Part shown: piece after piece, positions 31,189-43,108 of the stretch
Layout of the letters: the number at the start of each line of letters is the position of its first letter
How positions within the stretch are numbered: position 1 is the first letter of the stretch
NCBI RefSeq assembly: GCF_000500935.1
Contig: NC_022998.1
Coordinates: forward strand, 930,001-994,000
Direction: 5' to 3'
From: Spiroplasma apis B31
GTDB lineage: Bacteria > Bacillota_I > Bacilli_A > Mycoplasmatales > Mycoplasmataceae
Length of the DNA: 64,000 bases
Notes under the pieces: model-generated
Seen by the model: only the letters and a program-made list of their open reading frames with translations
Database searches by the model: none
Told to the model about the DNA's origin: nothing
Position numbers and translations under genes: made by a program

Positions 31189-33306
31189 CTATAATTTGTG
31201 TTTAACCCTTTCTGCTTCTTCTGCTTGTTTACCTTGATTTCAACCATCAAGATCTCCAACTAGATATCCAGTTATTCTTCTAGTTCTTGAAATATCATCG
31301 TTAGAGCAGACCGGACAACACGAAGCTATCAAAGAAGTATAATGACAATTTTTACATCTGTCAACAGGATGATTTAAACTTCCATAATTGATTCCGCTAA
31401 CTCTCATTGCATTGATGATAGAAAGAACAGCGTGTAAGTTTTTTTTAGCCTCTCCGTCTAATTCAATATAACTGATACTTCCACCCAAAGTTAATTCATG
31501 ATAAGCGGCTTCTTTTTTTATCTTATTAATCGCTGTTGTATTGTAATATACAGGAACATGATTTGAGTTTGTGAAATAGTCTCTACTTGTTACTCCACTA
31601 ATCTCACCAAACTCTTTTCTTGTGATTTTTAGCATTCTTCCAGCCACAGATTCTGCAGGTGTTGCAATTACTCCAAAGTTTAATTTATATTTTTGTTTTC
31701 ATAAATTTGTAACATTATTGATAGTTTTTATTACTTCCAATCCAAATACTTGAGCAGTTTCAGATTCACCATGATGTTCATTCAATAAAGCTTTCAATGC
31801 TTCTGCTAAACCAATAAATCCAACTGTTAAAGTTCCTTGTTTAAATACCTCTTCAACTTTATCATTTGGCTTCAATTTTGAGCCTCCACTTAAAATATTA
31901 TTATTCATTATAAATGGAAATTCCTTGGCTAATGCTGAGCATTGGTACTGATATCTTGAGTACATTTGTTCACACACTTCGTTTGCGTAATATTCGACCC
32001 TATCAATAAATTCTTTTTTAATATTGTCGAAGTCAATCATATTATAGTTTATTTCATTGTTTTGTATTAGATTTTCAGCTCTAAGTAGGTCCAGCGCAAT
32101 ATATGGTAAATTTAAAGAAGTAAAACTTAAGTTTCCCCTACCTATTGAAGTCTTTTCTCCATTTACATTTTCGAAAACTCTTGTACGACAACCCATTGTT
32201 GCTGGCTCATAATATCAAGAGTTTTTATCCTTTTGATTCCAAAGCGGGTGCTTGTTATAAGGTTGATCTAAAAACATAAAGTTTGGAAATAGTCTTAAAC
32301 TGGTTGTTCTGATTGCGTCTAAAAATAAGTCAAAGTTTGGAGTTTTTCATTCATTGGCTTCATCAAATCAAACTTCTTGCGATAGGTTCATAGCTTTTTT
32401 ATAGCTTTCTTCATCAATGTTGACTCCAGTTTTAACTTTAAAAATAACTATTGGAAAAATTGAAGTTTCTCCATTTCCTAAACCATTTCTTAAAGCCTTT
32501 AACAATGATTTTGTTACCTGTCTACCTTCTTTTGAGGTATCTGTTCCAAGATTAATTGAAGAGAAAACCACCTGGTTACCTCCTCTTGAATGTTGGGTAT
32601 TCAAATTATATATAAAACCTTCCATAGCTTGATCTGTTTCTGCAGTTACTTCTTTTGTAGAAATTTTTATTATTTTATTTAGAACTTTTTCATTAAGTTT
32701 TTGAACATCTAAATAGTTGCTTAATTTTTGACTATTAATATTTTCAAAAGTTATTTCATCATCTTTTAATAAAAGATTTATATTCATTACATTGTATTCG
32801 ATATCATTAAATTCCAAATACTTTTTAATATTTCTCAATAATGCTTTTCTGAAACTTTTATTAACACCTGGCGCCATAAAATAATCAAAAGCAGGAATAG
32901 CTTGACCACCATGCATTTCATTTTGAGTAGTTTGGAATATTATTGCTGCTAGTTCTGAATAAACACCAATTGATTGTGGTTCCCTAATTAATCCATTTCT
33001 AGTTCTAAAACCATTTTTGAATATTTCCTCAATATTGTATTGAACACAAGTAGTTGATTTTGTAGGATAATAATCTAAATCGTGTATATGTATTATAGAC
33101 TTTTCATGCAAGTTTGCATGAAACTTATCAACTAAGTTTTTTAGAGCGAACTGTTTAGCACTGACAGACGCAAATTTCATCATCTTACCGCTTGCTGTAC
33201 TACTATTCATATTAGCATTTTCATTTTTAATATCATTACTCTTAATAGATATTACTTGTGTAAATTCTTTAATTAAATCTTTATATTCTTTTTTTTCTAC
33301 ACTCAT
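31189..33306 (-). CDS. nrdD: Anaerobic ribonucleoside-triphosphate reductase NrdD
   Basis: Glycyl-radical enzyme reducing ribonucleoside triphosphates without oxygen. The product has 705 residues. IIHIHDLDYYP lies near residue 83, and NEMHGGQAIPAFDYF and NLGTDTSKEGRQV follow. The C-terminal zinc site is CKNCHY and CCPVC, and the radical Gly is in RITGYLVGDLDG. The N-terminal ATP-cone typical of E. coli NrdD is not visible. The ATG at 33304-33306 lies 8 nt after AAAGGGAG; an ATG 6 nt upstream is too close to that site. Operon with nrdG. Confidence 0.95.
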
Positions 33307-34078
33307 TTTCATTTCTCCCTTTTGATTATTGTTCACTTATATATTCATATCTTTTTTTGTATTTATAATTAACATTATAATTGTAAAATAAGAATTAGCA
33401 AATTAATTTTTCAATATTTTAAAAATGCATGAAAATGATTACTCTTGCCTTATTTTTTACAAACTTAAAGAATGCAAAATGTAAACCTGATTTCGGGTAA
33501 ATTAGTTTGTGCTACCAAGATTGCGCTTAAATAATTTGTGGGCATGAATAATTATTTCAGCGGTATATAAACTATAGTTAGTTCTAAAAATACTACATAT
33601 AGATGAAGTTAACAAAAAAACCTCACTAACGCGAAAATTGTATGCTTTATATTTATTTTAAAACTGTTATCAGGTCGGAAGAATTTAAGTAAAAACGGGA
33701 GCGAAACTTTTTTATATTTTTTTGATTAATAATCATTAAATATACTTTCTTATTTTGAGTTAATATAAAATAAAGTTTGGCAGTTTAGAAAAACTAATAT
33801 TTTATAAAAAAATGAGTTGTCACATATAAACAAAAAGGGATTATAAATGAAATAACTGAATCATTTTATGATTGAATAAATCTAAAAGCTGGTATATTAT
33901 CTAATTAATCATATTCAAACTAGTAACGAACTTTTTAAAAGTATTTTGCAATAAATTGACAAATGGTTGACCTAATATTAATTTGAAAAAAATAAGAACT
34001 TTTTTAAAGGATAAAAAATATTTTTACAAAATAAAGAATATTATATGTTTAAGGGTTAATCTTGAAAGAGGGATGAAA
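33307..34078. other. Gene-free stretch upstream of nrdD
   Basis: About 770 nt of AT-rich sequence with no supported coding region on either strand. It should contain the nrdD promoter, but no clear operator was identified. Confidence 0.5.
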
Positions 34079-34174
34079 ATGAAAAATAATTACTATGTTC
34101 AACTAGGGTGTTTAGTGTTGCGGCAACACAACAATTTAGTTTCATCAATAATTAATCAAAATAAAGGTTTATAG
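34079..34174 (+). CDS. Very small open frame, uncertain
   Basis: A 31-codon frame (MKNNYYVQLGCLVLRQHNN) with AAGAGGG 6 nt before the ATG. It includes a perfect short palindrome (GTGTTGCGGCAACAC). It could be a leader peptide for the membrane protein at 34239 or chance. There is no family evidence. Confidence 0.3.
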   Translation: MKNNYYVQLGCLVLRQHNNLVSSIINQNKGL

Positions 34175-34238
34175 TAAATCGGCTCTTAATAATGATTAAC
34201 AAATTAATCAATTAAATTCAGAAAGGAGTTGACATAAT

Positions 34239-35075
34239 ATGAAAGAAAAAAACTATCAATTACTTATTTCATCAGTTTGGTTGCTTTATATAGGATCTGC
34301 AATTGGTACTATAATTTATAACTTAATAAATGACAATGAACCTACTATTACACAAGATTTTACAGGAGTCATTATTTTATATTCATTCTCAATTGGTTAT
34401 GCATTAATTAATACGCTTGCTTTGATAATAATAACTTTAAAAAAAGTTAAGGTTTATCCAGAAATCATAGGATTGATTTCAACTGTGGGTTTCATATTAC
34501 TCGGATTATCAATTTTAACAACCAGAAATGGGGTTACTATAATCTTTATACCCTTCTTTGTTCTATTGGCAATTTTATTTCTTTGCAAAGAATTAATAAT
34601 TAAAAAATCCAATATACTTAAAATGGAAATAAATGAAAATACGCGTGAAGAAAGTGTATTCGATAAAAACCAAAAGTCAAATGTTGAGATTAAAAACTTT
34701 CGTGTACTTTTCTACTTCAGCTATTTATGTTCTTTACTTTTGGAGCTAGGGTTTATTTATTCTATAAGCAAAAATCAAAATGTATTTAGCTTAGGAAACC
34801 ACTCATTTATAGTTTATCTGTTAGTTTTAGTACTATTTGAGTTTTGTTCTATTTATGTTAAGATTAAAATAATTTATTTCTTTAAAGTAGATTTGAAAAC
34901 TAATTTTGATATCAAATTACACAAGTTGTGTAAAGCAACGATCTATATTCCATTTATTCATTATTTTTTCTGAATACCTTGTTTTATAATTAAAAGTGTT
35001 TGTTTGAAAAAAAGAGGAGTTTTTATAGGAAAAAACCTTTACTTTTATGAAACACAAACTTTTTTAAATGAGTAA
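34239..35075 (+). CDS. Multi-pass membrane protein, unknown
   Basis: A 278-residue protein with about seven hydrophobic segments and a hydrophilic charged loop (MEINENTREESVFDKNQKS) in the middle, suggesting two membrane halves. AAGGAG precedes the ATG. It ends through a TGA-Trp (YFFWIPCFIIK) to TAA at 35073. No family was recognised. It lies alone between two gene-free stretches. Confidence 0.65.
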
Positions 35076-35676
35076 TAATAATTAATAAAAAAATTAGTTC
35101 TCTAAGTATACTTTATGTTTTCAAACATAAGGATATATAAGGAGAACTTTTTTATATCAAGTTTTTATATTATGTGAGTCTAATAAATCAAGTTTGAATT
35201 CTTTAAAGTTGTGTTATACAAAAAGTTATAAATAATCAAGTTTATGAAACATCTCAGAAAATTTAACCTTTAACATTAAGGAATTCTACAAGTTAACCGT
35301 ACTAGTAAAATTGATATATACAAAATATATTTAATAACAACGATACTAAAAAAATCAGTTTTAATTTAGACAAAAAAGTAATTGCTTTTTAAAGTTTTGG
35401 GATTTGTAATTAATAATCATTTTAAACTCTAAAAAAATTTTTATTTTCACAAAAGTAACTTATGCCTAAATATAAGAAAGAAGGTACTGAATTTATTAAT
35501 ATCATCACTGATGACTGGATTAATGTTTAAAAATATCTAAGAAAGCTATTGATATTAAGGAAAAACCTTACTTTTGTTTTCTCAAAAAAAAAAAAAAATG
35601 CTTCCGACTTAATAAAGCACTCTTATAAGAATATTTCTACACTCGCAAAATATATTTAAATAATCGATTAATATAT
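35076..35676. other. Gene-free stretch
   Basis: About 600 nt with no credible gene. A short frame from the ATG at 35463 (MPKYKKEGTEFINIITDDWI) ends after 23 codons and may be a gene remnant. A poly-A run of 14 lies at about 35586-35599. Confidence 0.45.
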
Positions 35677-36456
35677 TTATTTTTTATGCTCGTTATACTT
35701 AAAAACTCTTTTAATTGAGGTTGGCTGGTTATTCTCGTTGAAATAGACTATAACCCCGTTTAACATTCCTTCGTTTGTGCTTGGTACAAACTTAGTGGGA
35801 ATACCCAGTTTTTCTTTTTTTATCACTTCTTCTGGGTTAGCACCTATGATCGAGTCATAAGCTCCTGTCATACCCATATCAGTAATAAAGGCTGTACCTT
35901 TATTTAAAATTCTTTCATCAGCAGTCTGAACGTGGGTATGTGTTCCAACTAAAACATCTATTTTCCCATCATAATTTCATGCAAATGCGATTTTTTCAGC
36001 GCTCGCCTCACCGTGGAAATCTACAATATGAATATCACTATTATCCTCTGAAAGTATTTTGTCCATTGACTCGTATGGATTATTTACATGTTCCATATAA
36101 GTTTTACCCATCAAATTTGTTACTCTAATTTTTTTTCCCTTTGCTTTATAAACATTTGAACCTTTACCCGGCAAATATGAATTCATATTTGCTGGTCTTA
36201 GTAGGTCATCAACATTATCAATAAAATCCACTGTATCTGAGCTTTTAAATATGTGATTACCACTAGTTATAACATCGACTCCCATTTTTTTTAAAAAAGT
36301 GTAATGATTTTTGTTAATTCCTTTACCGTGAGAAATATTTTCTCCATTAACAATAGTAAAATCTATTTTTTCTTTTATTATAATATCTTTAAGATACTTA
36401 GAAATGGCATCTCTACCACTTTTAGAGTATACATCACCAACCAATAGTATATTCAT
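35677..36456 (-). CDS. ymdB: YmdB-family metallophosphoesterase
   Basis: A 259-residue calcineurin-like phosphoesterase; B. subtilis YmdB hydrolyses cyclic nucleotides. Metal ligands are seen in LLVGDVYSKSG, VNGENISHG, TSGNHIF, DFHGEASAE and GTHTHVQTAD. The start overlaps the ylxM stop as TAATG. It is the third gene of ftsY-ylxM-ymdB, so expression is tied to the SRP receptor. Confidence 0.93.
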
Positions 36457-36779
36457 TAAACTACTCCTTCAATAAATGAAATAAAATCTTCTTTTGAAAT
36501 TTTATTTTTCTGATATTCTTCAATTTTTTCCTTAATGATATTAGATTTTTTGTAAAGTTTTAAGTTTTTTTCTAAATCATTTAGTGTTGCTATTGTCTTT
36601 GATATGCTATCGTAAACTGCGTTTCTTGAAACACTCATGTCTAGGCTTATTTCATGTAGTGTTAAATCTTCAAAAAAATATAACTCAAAATACTTTTTCT
36701 GCTTATCTGTAAGAAGTTTTTTATAATAATCATAAAGACTTGTTAGCTCAATAGTTTTGTTGATATTATTCTCCTTCAT
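36456..36779 (-). CDS. ylxM: YlxM/UPF0122-type helix-turn-helix protein
   Basis: A 107-residue sigma-factor-like HTH protein usually encoded with ffh or ftsY and thought to assist the signal recognition particle. TLHEISLDMSVSRNAVYDSI is the HTH region (region-4-like), preceded by KLLTDKQKKYFELYF. It overlaps the end of ftsY by 14 nt. Of several clustered ATGs, 36779 has the best distance to GGAAG. Confidence 0.9.
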   Translation of the reverse strand: MKENNINKTIELTSLYDYYKKLLTDKQKKYFELYFFEDLTLHEISLDMSVSRNAVYDSISKTIATLNDLEKNLKLYKKSNIIKEKIEEYQKNKISKEDFISFIEGVV

Positions 36780-37752
36780 TATCATCATCTTCCATAAAAT
36801 CGCTAGTTAGCTCACTTATATATTCATCAACAACAAAAGGCTTAAGATCTTCTGGCTTTTCACCAAAACCAACTAATTTAACAGGGATATTTAGTATATC
36901 TTTGATTGCTAAAGCAATCCCACCTTTACTTGTACCATCCATCTTAGTTAATATTATACCTGTAACTTGAGTAACCTCTGAGAAAGCCTTCGCTTGGTTT
37001 ATACCATTTTGTCCTGTCTGGGCATCTATCACTAATAACCTTTCATGAGGACCATCACTTACTGTTTTTTTTATGATTTTTGTTATTTTTTCAAGTTCTC
37101 TCATAAGATTATCTTTATTTTGCAATCTACCCGCTGTATCAACTAGTAATATATCATAGTTATCTTTAATACCTTTTTTAACACCGTCAAATACAACACT
37201 TGCTGGGTCAGAAGAGTTTGATTTGATTAAGTCAACACCTTTTAAACGTTTTTGACATCATTCTTCTAACTGCTCCACGGCACCAGCCCTAAATGTATCA
37301 CCCGCAGCAATCAACACTTTTTTACCTTCATTGGAGTAAAAGTTTGCGATTTTGGCTATACTTGTTGTTTTACCAACACCATTAACACCCACAATCAAAT
37401 AAATATTAAGGCGACCATCTTTATAATTTAAACTATTATTAGTTTTACTTGACTCACTATATGAAGAATATAGTGCATCAACAAGATATTGCTTTATTTT
37501 TGAGAAACCGTCTTTAGCCTTTGCGCGTTTTCTTACTTTATTTGATATTTCTAAAACCATTTTCATACCCATGTCGGTTTTTATCAAAACATTTTCAAGC
37601 TCCTCAAAAAACTCATTATCTGCTTCCTTGTATTTTTTACTTAAATTTTTAATATCTTTCGAAAAGGTTAATGTATTTTTATGCTCTTTTTGATGTTGCT
37701 TTATTTGCTTTTTTAAGGCTTTTTTTTCTTTAATTTTCTTTCAAAAACCCAT
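36766..37752 (-). CDS. ftsY: Signal recognition particle receptor FtsY
   Basis: SRP GTPase that receives the ribosome-SRP complex at the membrane. The 328 residues comprise a basic N-terminal helix ([18 protein letters not shown]), the N domain, then the G domain: G1 [10 protein letters not shown]-box [15 protein letters not shown]3 LLVDTAGR, G4 LTKMDG and the closing [12 protein letters not shown]. The acidic A domain of long FtsY proteins is absent. AGGAGA precedes the ATG. Confidence 0.96.
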
Positions 37753-37833
37753 TTTTTTTCTCCTATTCTTGCAATATAATTGTATAATAATTTTAATATT
37801 TCTAGAACAATTAAAAAATATGGTGGTGTGGTA

Positions 37834-38715
37834 ATGAAGAAATGATTAAAAATTATGTTTGCAATGAATTTTAGCGTAAGTTTATCAGGACTTATTAGCG
37901 CATCAACAAAAGTAGTTGACAACGAAGCTCAAGAGTTTTTGAAAAATGGAGACATTGATTTATATAGTCATTATGATTTTATAAAAAACAAAAACCCTAA
38001 TGTCTACATTGAAGAAAATATTAAAGAGATCGTAGAAGATAATTTTCAAGATTATACAATAGGAAAGAAAATATTAAACTCTACAGAATTTATAGTAGAA
38101 AATTGTTCAGATTATAGTGTAACTTTAACTTTCAGAGACAAAGATGGTTACTATTGCTTAGGACATCCTGTAACTATTAAGTTTGATGTTTTTTTATATA
38201 ATTATGATCGAATAAATAATTTTATAAAATTAATAGAAAAAACTAAAATGGAGTTAGTTTTACCTGTTCTTAAAAAGAATGAACAAGATTTCAACAATTT
38301 AATAAGTAAAGATGTCAAAGAAAAATTTAATAAGTTAGCTAATAAACGAATTTTTCTAAATGATGAGAAAAACTTTTTTGACTATTTAGTTTTTGACCAT
38401 AGTATCTGTATAACAAACAATGGGAGTTTCTTGAAAGCGGATTTTTTAAACTCTTCAATAGTTAAATTCAATTACAAATTAAACACTGATTTTTTAAATG
38501 ATAACACCTTCAAAAGTGAAAAAATATTTAAAGAGGAAGACCCTTCAAAAGCTTTTGGAAAAATTTTATCTAAGTATACAGGTTTAGATTTAAATGAAAA
38601 ACATTATGAAAAGTATTTTGAAATAATTGGAAATACAACTACACACATAGAAATAAAACTTAATGAAAACTTTTTTACAGGACAAATTTTAGTAATTAAA
38701 TTACTAAAATGTTAA
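37834..38715 (+). CDS. Exported protein, unknown
   Basis: A 293-residue protein with a short N-terminal signal (WLKIMFAMNFSVSLSGLISAS) and no lipobox Cys, so probably released or anchored by the signal. The mature part is Asn/Asp/Lys-rich with beta-type stretches (DYSVTLTFRDKDGYYCLG). No family was recognised. It is divergent from ftsY, with GGTGGTG near the ATG. Confidence 0.65.
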
Positions 38716-38768
38716 GCCGTTTGTTACTTGCTAAAACATTAATTATATTCTTTCTTTAATAAATAAAA

Positions 38769-38816
38769 AAACTATCTTAGATATATTCGTTTACAAAGTA
38801 TCTCAGATAGTTTTTT
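38769..38816. terminator. Bidirectional terminator
   Basis: AAACTATCT pairs with AGATAGTTT, extended by TAGATA and TATCT inside. It lies between two convergent genes. Confidence 0.7.
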
Positions 38817-38824
38817 CAATTTTA

Positions 38825-39400
38825 TTAATCACTTTTTTTATCGGATGTTGGGTCTTCTTTTTTACTTTCAATTGGATCTTGCTCCATATTTGTAGGTTGT
38901 GGATTGTTTCATTGTGGATTATTTCATTGTGGATTGTTTCATTGTGTCCCGTTACCGAATTGTTGATTTCTAGTTCATTCAGAGCTATTATCTTTTCCAG
39001 GGTCTGTATTGATTGGCATATTCTTAGCGGCTGGTTCCAAATTATCATTGTTTTTCAAAACATACTTTCCTACTAATATAAATATTCCGGCTATAAGCGA
39101 AGTAAGAACTAAACAATAAATACCTCCCGCAATATTTGATTTTGCTGTTCCGTTTTTTATAGATAAACACATAAATATGGTTCCGATTTGTAAACCAATA
39201 ATTATTATCAGAAATATATAGATTGCAACCATAAAGGGTTTAATATTAAACTTAAAGTAAATATTACTATTGATTGATAAAAGCAACAATGATAAAATTG
39301 ATGAACCGATTGCAATTCCTGCAAAAACAAGACCTAGTATTGCTCCAGCTTTGCATAGTCCATCTAAACTAGCGATTACTGGTTTCTTTTTATTTTTCAT
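38825..39400 (-). CDS. Membrane protein with C-terminal WNNPQ repeats
   Basis: A 191-residue protein with four hydrophobic helices in residues 12-120 (AGAILGLVFAGIAIGSSILS first) and a hydrophilic Asn/Gln/Pro tail. The tail holds three tandem WNNPQ units after GNGTQ, encoded by a 15-bp DNA repeat at about 38896-38940. Each Trp is TGA. The ATG at 39400 lies 8 nt after AAGGAG. Family unknown. Confidence 0.7.
38896..38940 (-). repeat. 15-bp tandem coding repeat (WNNPQ)
   Basis: Three near-identical 15-bp units with one A/G difference. The repeats are in frame, so copy-number change would alter tail length without shifting the frame. Confidence 0.75.
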
Positions 39401-39441
39401 TTCACTCACTCCTTGTGGTTATTATACAATATAATTTCCAC

Positions 39442-40128
39442 TTATTTTATATCAAGATTATTCTCGACACTTGTGGGAATTTCTTCAAATTTACCAGTTC
39501 TAATAAACTGAAGTGTTTCCTCTGTATTAATAAGATGTTCACCAGCTCGTTCTAGATTTTTTAACTGTCTCACGATTGTTATAATTTTTCTTGCTTGACT
39601 TTTGTCTTTGGCATCTATTAATTTTTCTGCTAATATATTACTTAAATTTGAGAACTCGTTTGTTAAATCATGCTCTATCTTAATAACTTTTTGATGTTGG
39701 TCACTATCATAATTATCTATAAGTGTAGATATGATATTTAGCATCACATTTACTAAATCAAACATTTTAGAGATATAGTTTATTTCAATTGGTTCAGGTT
39801 TATATTTAATAGTGAATTTACAAATGTGTTTAGCGACATCTGCAATTCTCTCTATTTCTCTACTAATTAAAACCCCACCCACAGCTAGTCTCAAGTCACC
39901 AGCTACCATTTGTTGTTTTGCTATTTTTCAAAGTGCCATTTTTGTGAAGTTATTTTGTAAATCATTTATTTTAAGATCTCTTACTATGACTTCTTCAGCA
40001 AACTCCATATTCTGATGTTTCAAGGCTTCAAATGTCTTTGCGTACTGAGACTTTGTTTCCTCAACGAGGTTGATTAAGTCTTTTTTAATTGTATTGATAT
40101 CATTGTCTAATATTTTATTATAAGACAT
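39442..40128 (-). CDS. phoU: Phosphate transport regulator PhoU
   Basis: A 228-residue all-helical PhoU with two copies of the metal-binding pattern: SREIERIADVAKHIC and RQLKNLERAGEHLINTEE. It is the last gene of the pst operon, 12 nt after pstB. The family restrains the Pst transporter. No PhoR/PhoB-like genes are visible in the window. Confidence 0.95.
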
Positions 40129-40140
40129 CCTTTCTTCCTC

Positions 40141-41013
40141 CTAACCAAATCTTCCAGAGATATAATCTTCTGTTTTTTTATTTTTGGGATTGGTAAATAT
40201 TTTTTTAGTTCTATCGTGTTCCACTAACTGACCTTGCAAGAAGAAAGCAGTGAAATCACTTACTCTTGTTGCTTGCGCCATTGAGTGGGTTACTATTACT
40301 ATTGTATACTCATTTTTTAATTTTAATATTAACTCTTCAACCTTTAAAGTAGCTATTGGATCAAGAGCACTTGTAGGTTCATCCATTAAGAGTATTTTTG
40401 GCCTCATTGCTATTGCTCTAGCAATGCATAACCTTTGTTGTTGTCCACCACTTAATCCAAGTGCTGAGTCCTTTAGATAATCTTTAACATCTTCTCACAG
40501 TGCAGCTTTTTTTAAAGAATCTTCAACTAATTGATTTAATGCCTTTTTGTCATTAACACCTTGGTTTCTCGGACCAAAAGCAACATTATCATAAATAGAC
40601 ATTGGAAAAGGATTAGCTTTTTGAAAAACCATACCTACCTCGGTTCTTAATTTAACCACATCTGTTCCATATTTATAAATATTGTCACCATTAACAACAA
40701 TTTCGCCCTTTATCGAAGTATTATCGACCAAGTCATTCATTCTATTTATTGATCTGAGTAAAGTTGATTTTCCACAACCAGAAGGACCAATAAGGGCTGT
40801 TACTGTATTTTCTTTAATACTCATATTAATATTATACAATGCTTGTTTGGTTCCTCCATTGTAAAAGAAATCCAAATTATTTATTTCTATAACATTTTCT
40901 CTATTTTTCATTGGCACTTTTTTAGGTTTACTTAGAGCTTTTTTATCGAAACTCAACTCTTGTGTATCATCTTTAACTATTGTTTTTTTCTCTAAGTTCT
41001 GATTTTCTGTCAT
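40141..41013 (-). CDS. pstB: Phosphate ABC transporter ATPase PstB
   Basis: A 290-residue ABC ATPase. Walker A is GPSGCGKST, the signature [16 protein letters not shown], Walker [14 protein letters not shown], and the switch His is in [13 protein letters not shown]. About 40 N-terminal residues precede the ABC fold. Its start overlaps the fused pstCA gene by 41 nt. Confidence 0.96.
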
Positions 41014-43108
41014 TTTCCCTTGCCTCCTTAATTATGTTTTTGATTAACTTATTACGTGACCGTGATACATTTATGCTTGCCTTAGTTTTTTTGAAACTGA
41101 ATATATTTTTAATGTTACTTCCTATATTTAACGTTCAAGAGCGAATTGTTTGAAATACCTTCATGTAGTTAAAGGTTCTCAATTTATTAAAGTAGTTGAT
41201 TAATTTATTTTTAAACTTCACTTTCTTGTATGTAGGTTCTAATTTTTTAGCGATGTACTTACTAAATCAATTTAAGCATAGTACCATTAGTACCGTAACC
41301 AATGCTAATTGATAAGCAACATTTAAAGTGTCTGGACTACTTCCTTCTGAAGCCATCATATAAATTTGCGTTGTTAAGGTTGCACCTGATGATAAAAATC
41401 CTTCACTTGGCATTCTAACAGCTGTTCCTAATGTCAGATAAACTGGTGCTGATTCTCCTATGATTCTTGCAATTGCTAAAATAGTCCCTGTAACTATCCC
41501 TTGCATAGAGTTCGGTAAAACAACTTTTCAAATGACACCCGTTTTTGTCATCCCTAAACCATATGCTGCTTCTTTATACATTTCAGGAACACTCGTCATC
41601 GCGTCTTCAAAAACTGAGATCAATGAAGGTAATATAACTATTGTCATTGTTAAACTTGAAGCAAAAATAGACATTGGAATTTTAAAGGCAATTACAAATA
41701 AACTTAAACCGAATACACCAAAAACAATACTTGGAGTTGAAGACAATACACTGATTGAAAATCTAATTGTTTTTGCAAACTTACTTTCTTTTCTTGCATA
41801 CTCAGCAAGATAAATTGCAGCAAATAAAGCCAAAGGTATTGCAAATAATATGGAACCAATCACTAGGAGAATTGTAGTGAAAATGGTAGCAAATATACCA
41901 GATCTTTGACCTTTTATTTGAATAAATGCACTCGCATCAAAATGTCTAAGACCATCGAATAGCACCGTAAGAATTACTCAAGAAGTGAATCCTACAATTA
42001 TCGCGGTCGAAGTTATCATAAAGAACTTCATAGTTGAACTATATACCTTTTTTTTAATTCTCTTATCAGTGCAACTTTTAACAAGTAAAGTTAATTTGTA
42101 AGAATCATATAAATTTGAAGTTTGCGTATTTTTTGTACGCATTTTATTTTTGCGCTTAATTTCTCTAATACTTTTTCTTTTTCTTTTATTAAAATTCCCT
42201 ATTGCTAATATCAAAAGATTGATTATTATTACTAAAAAGAATAAAACTAATCCGATTGCATACAATGCCGCCTCATGATGTGATCCGTTATTTTCTAACA
42301 TTTCTAGACCTATCGTTCCAGCTAAAGTCCTAATTGAAGAAAATATGAAATCTAGAAACCCACCAGAAGTATTCAATCCTTGCGTGGAATTACCTGCTAT
42401 TAATATGACTGCCATAGTTTCTCCGATTATTCTTGCAACACCAGTAATAATAGCTGTAATAATTTTAGGCATTGCACTTGTTAAAACTACACCAAAAGTT
42501 GTTTTTTCTTTCGTTAGGCCAAGCCCTAACGATGCAAATCTATGACTATCAGGGACACTTTCAATAGCATTAATAGATAATGTAATCATTGTGGGTAGTG
42601 CCATAAATGCCAAAGTGATACTTGCAGTCATCATATTCGAACCATTTTTCGCACCCATCATTGTTGTTAAAGGCCCTATTTGATCTAAAGCAAACAGACC
42701 AAACACAACTGAAGGAATACCTGCAAGTAACTGAATGATTGTTATTACAAAATTTTTAAGTTTTTTATTAAGATATTCTGTGATGAATAGAGCACTAAAT
42801 ATAGTTAAAGGAATTGCAAACATCAGAGAAATCAAAAGCATCATCATAGTCGAACCAATTATAGATAGAATACCGTATTTAGCATCATGATCGTTATTTT
42901 TACCAGGATTTCAAATAGTTGAGAATATAAAATTTAAAAAGTCGTTTCCTTGTAATGCAGGAATAGATTTATAAATAATAAAACCAACTAATACAGCAAG
43001 GATAAACACTACAAATGTTGTAAATGCAATAACAGTTCATTTATTTGTGATATCTGCTTTTCTTTTTTTAAACTTTGTACTACCCATTAGTTTCTTTTGG
43101 TTAACCAT
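40973..43108 (-). CDS. pstCA: Fused phosphate permease PstC-PstA
   Basis: One 711-residue frame holding two full permease subunits. The PstC half is about residues 1-320 ([33 protein letters not shown], coupling loop [13 protein letters not shown]). A basic linker ([16 protein letters not shown]) leads to the PstA half, about 340-650 ([43 protein letters not shown]), and a basic tail. No stop or frameshift separates them once TGA is read as Trp. The start overlaps pstS by 8 nt. Confidence 0.93.

Noticed and set aside
38896-38940. Short tandem repeat as a CRISPR or intergenic satellite
   Set aside because: The repeat is continuous, without spacers, and lies in frame inside a coding region.
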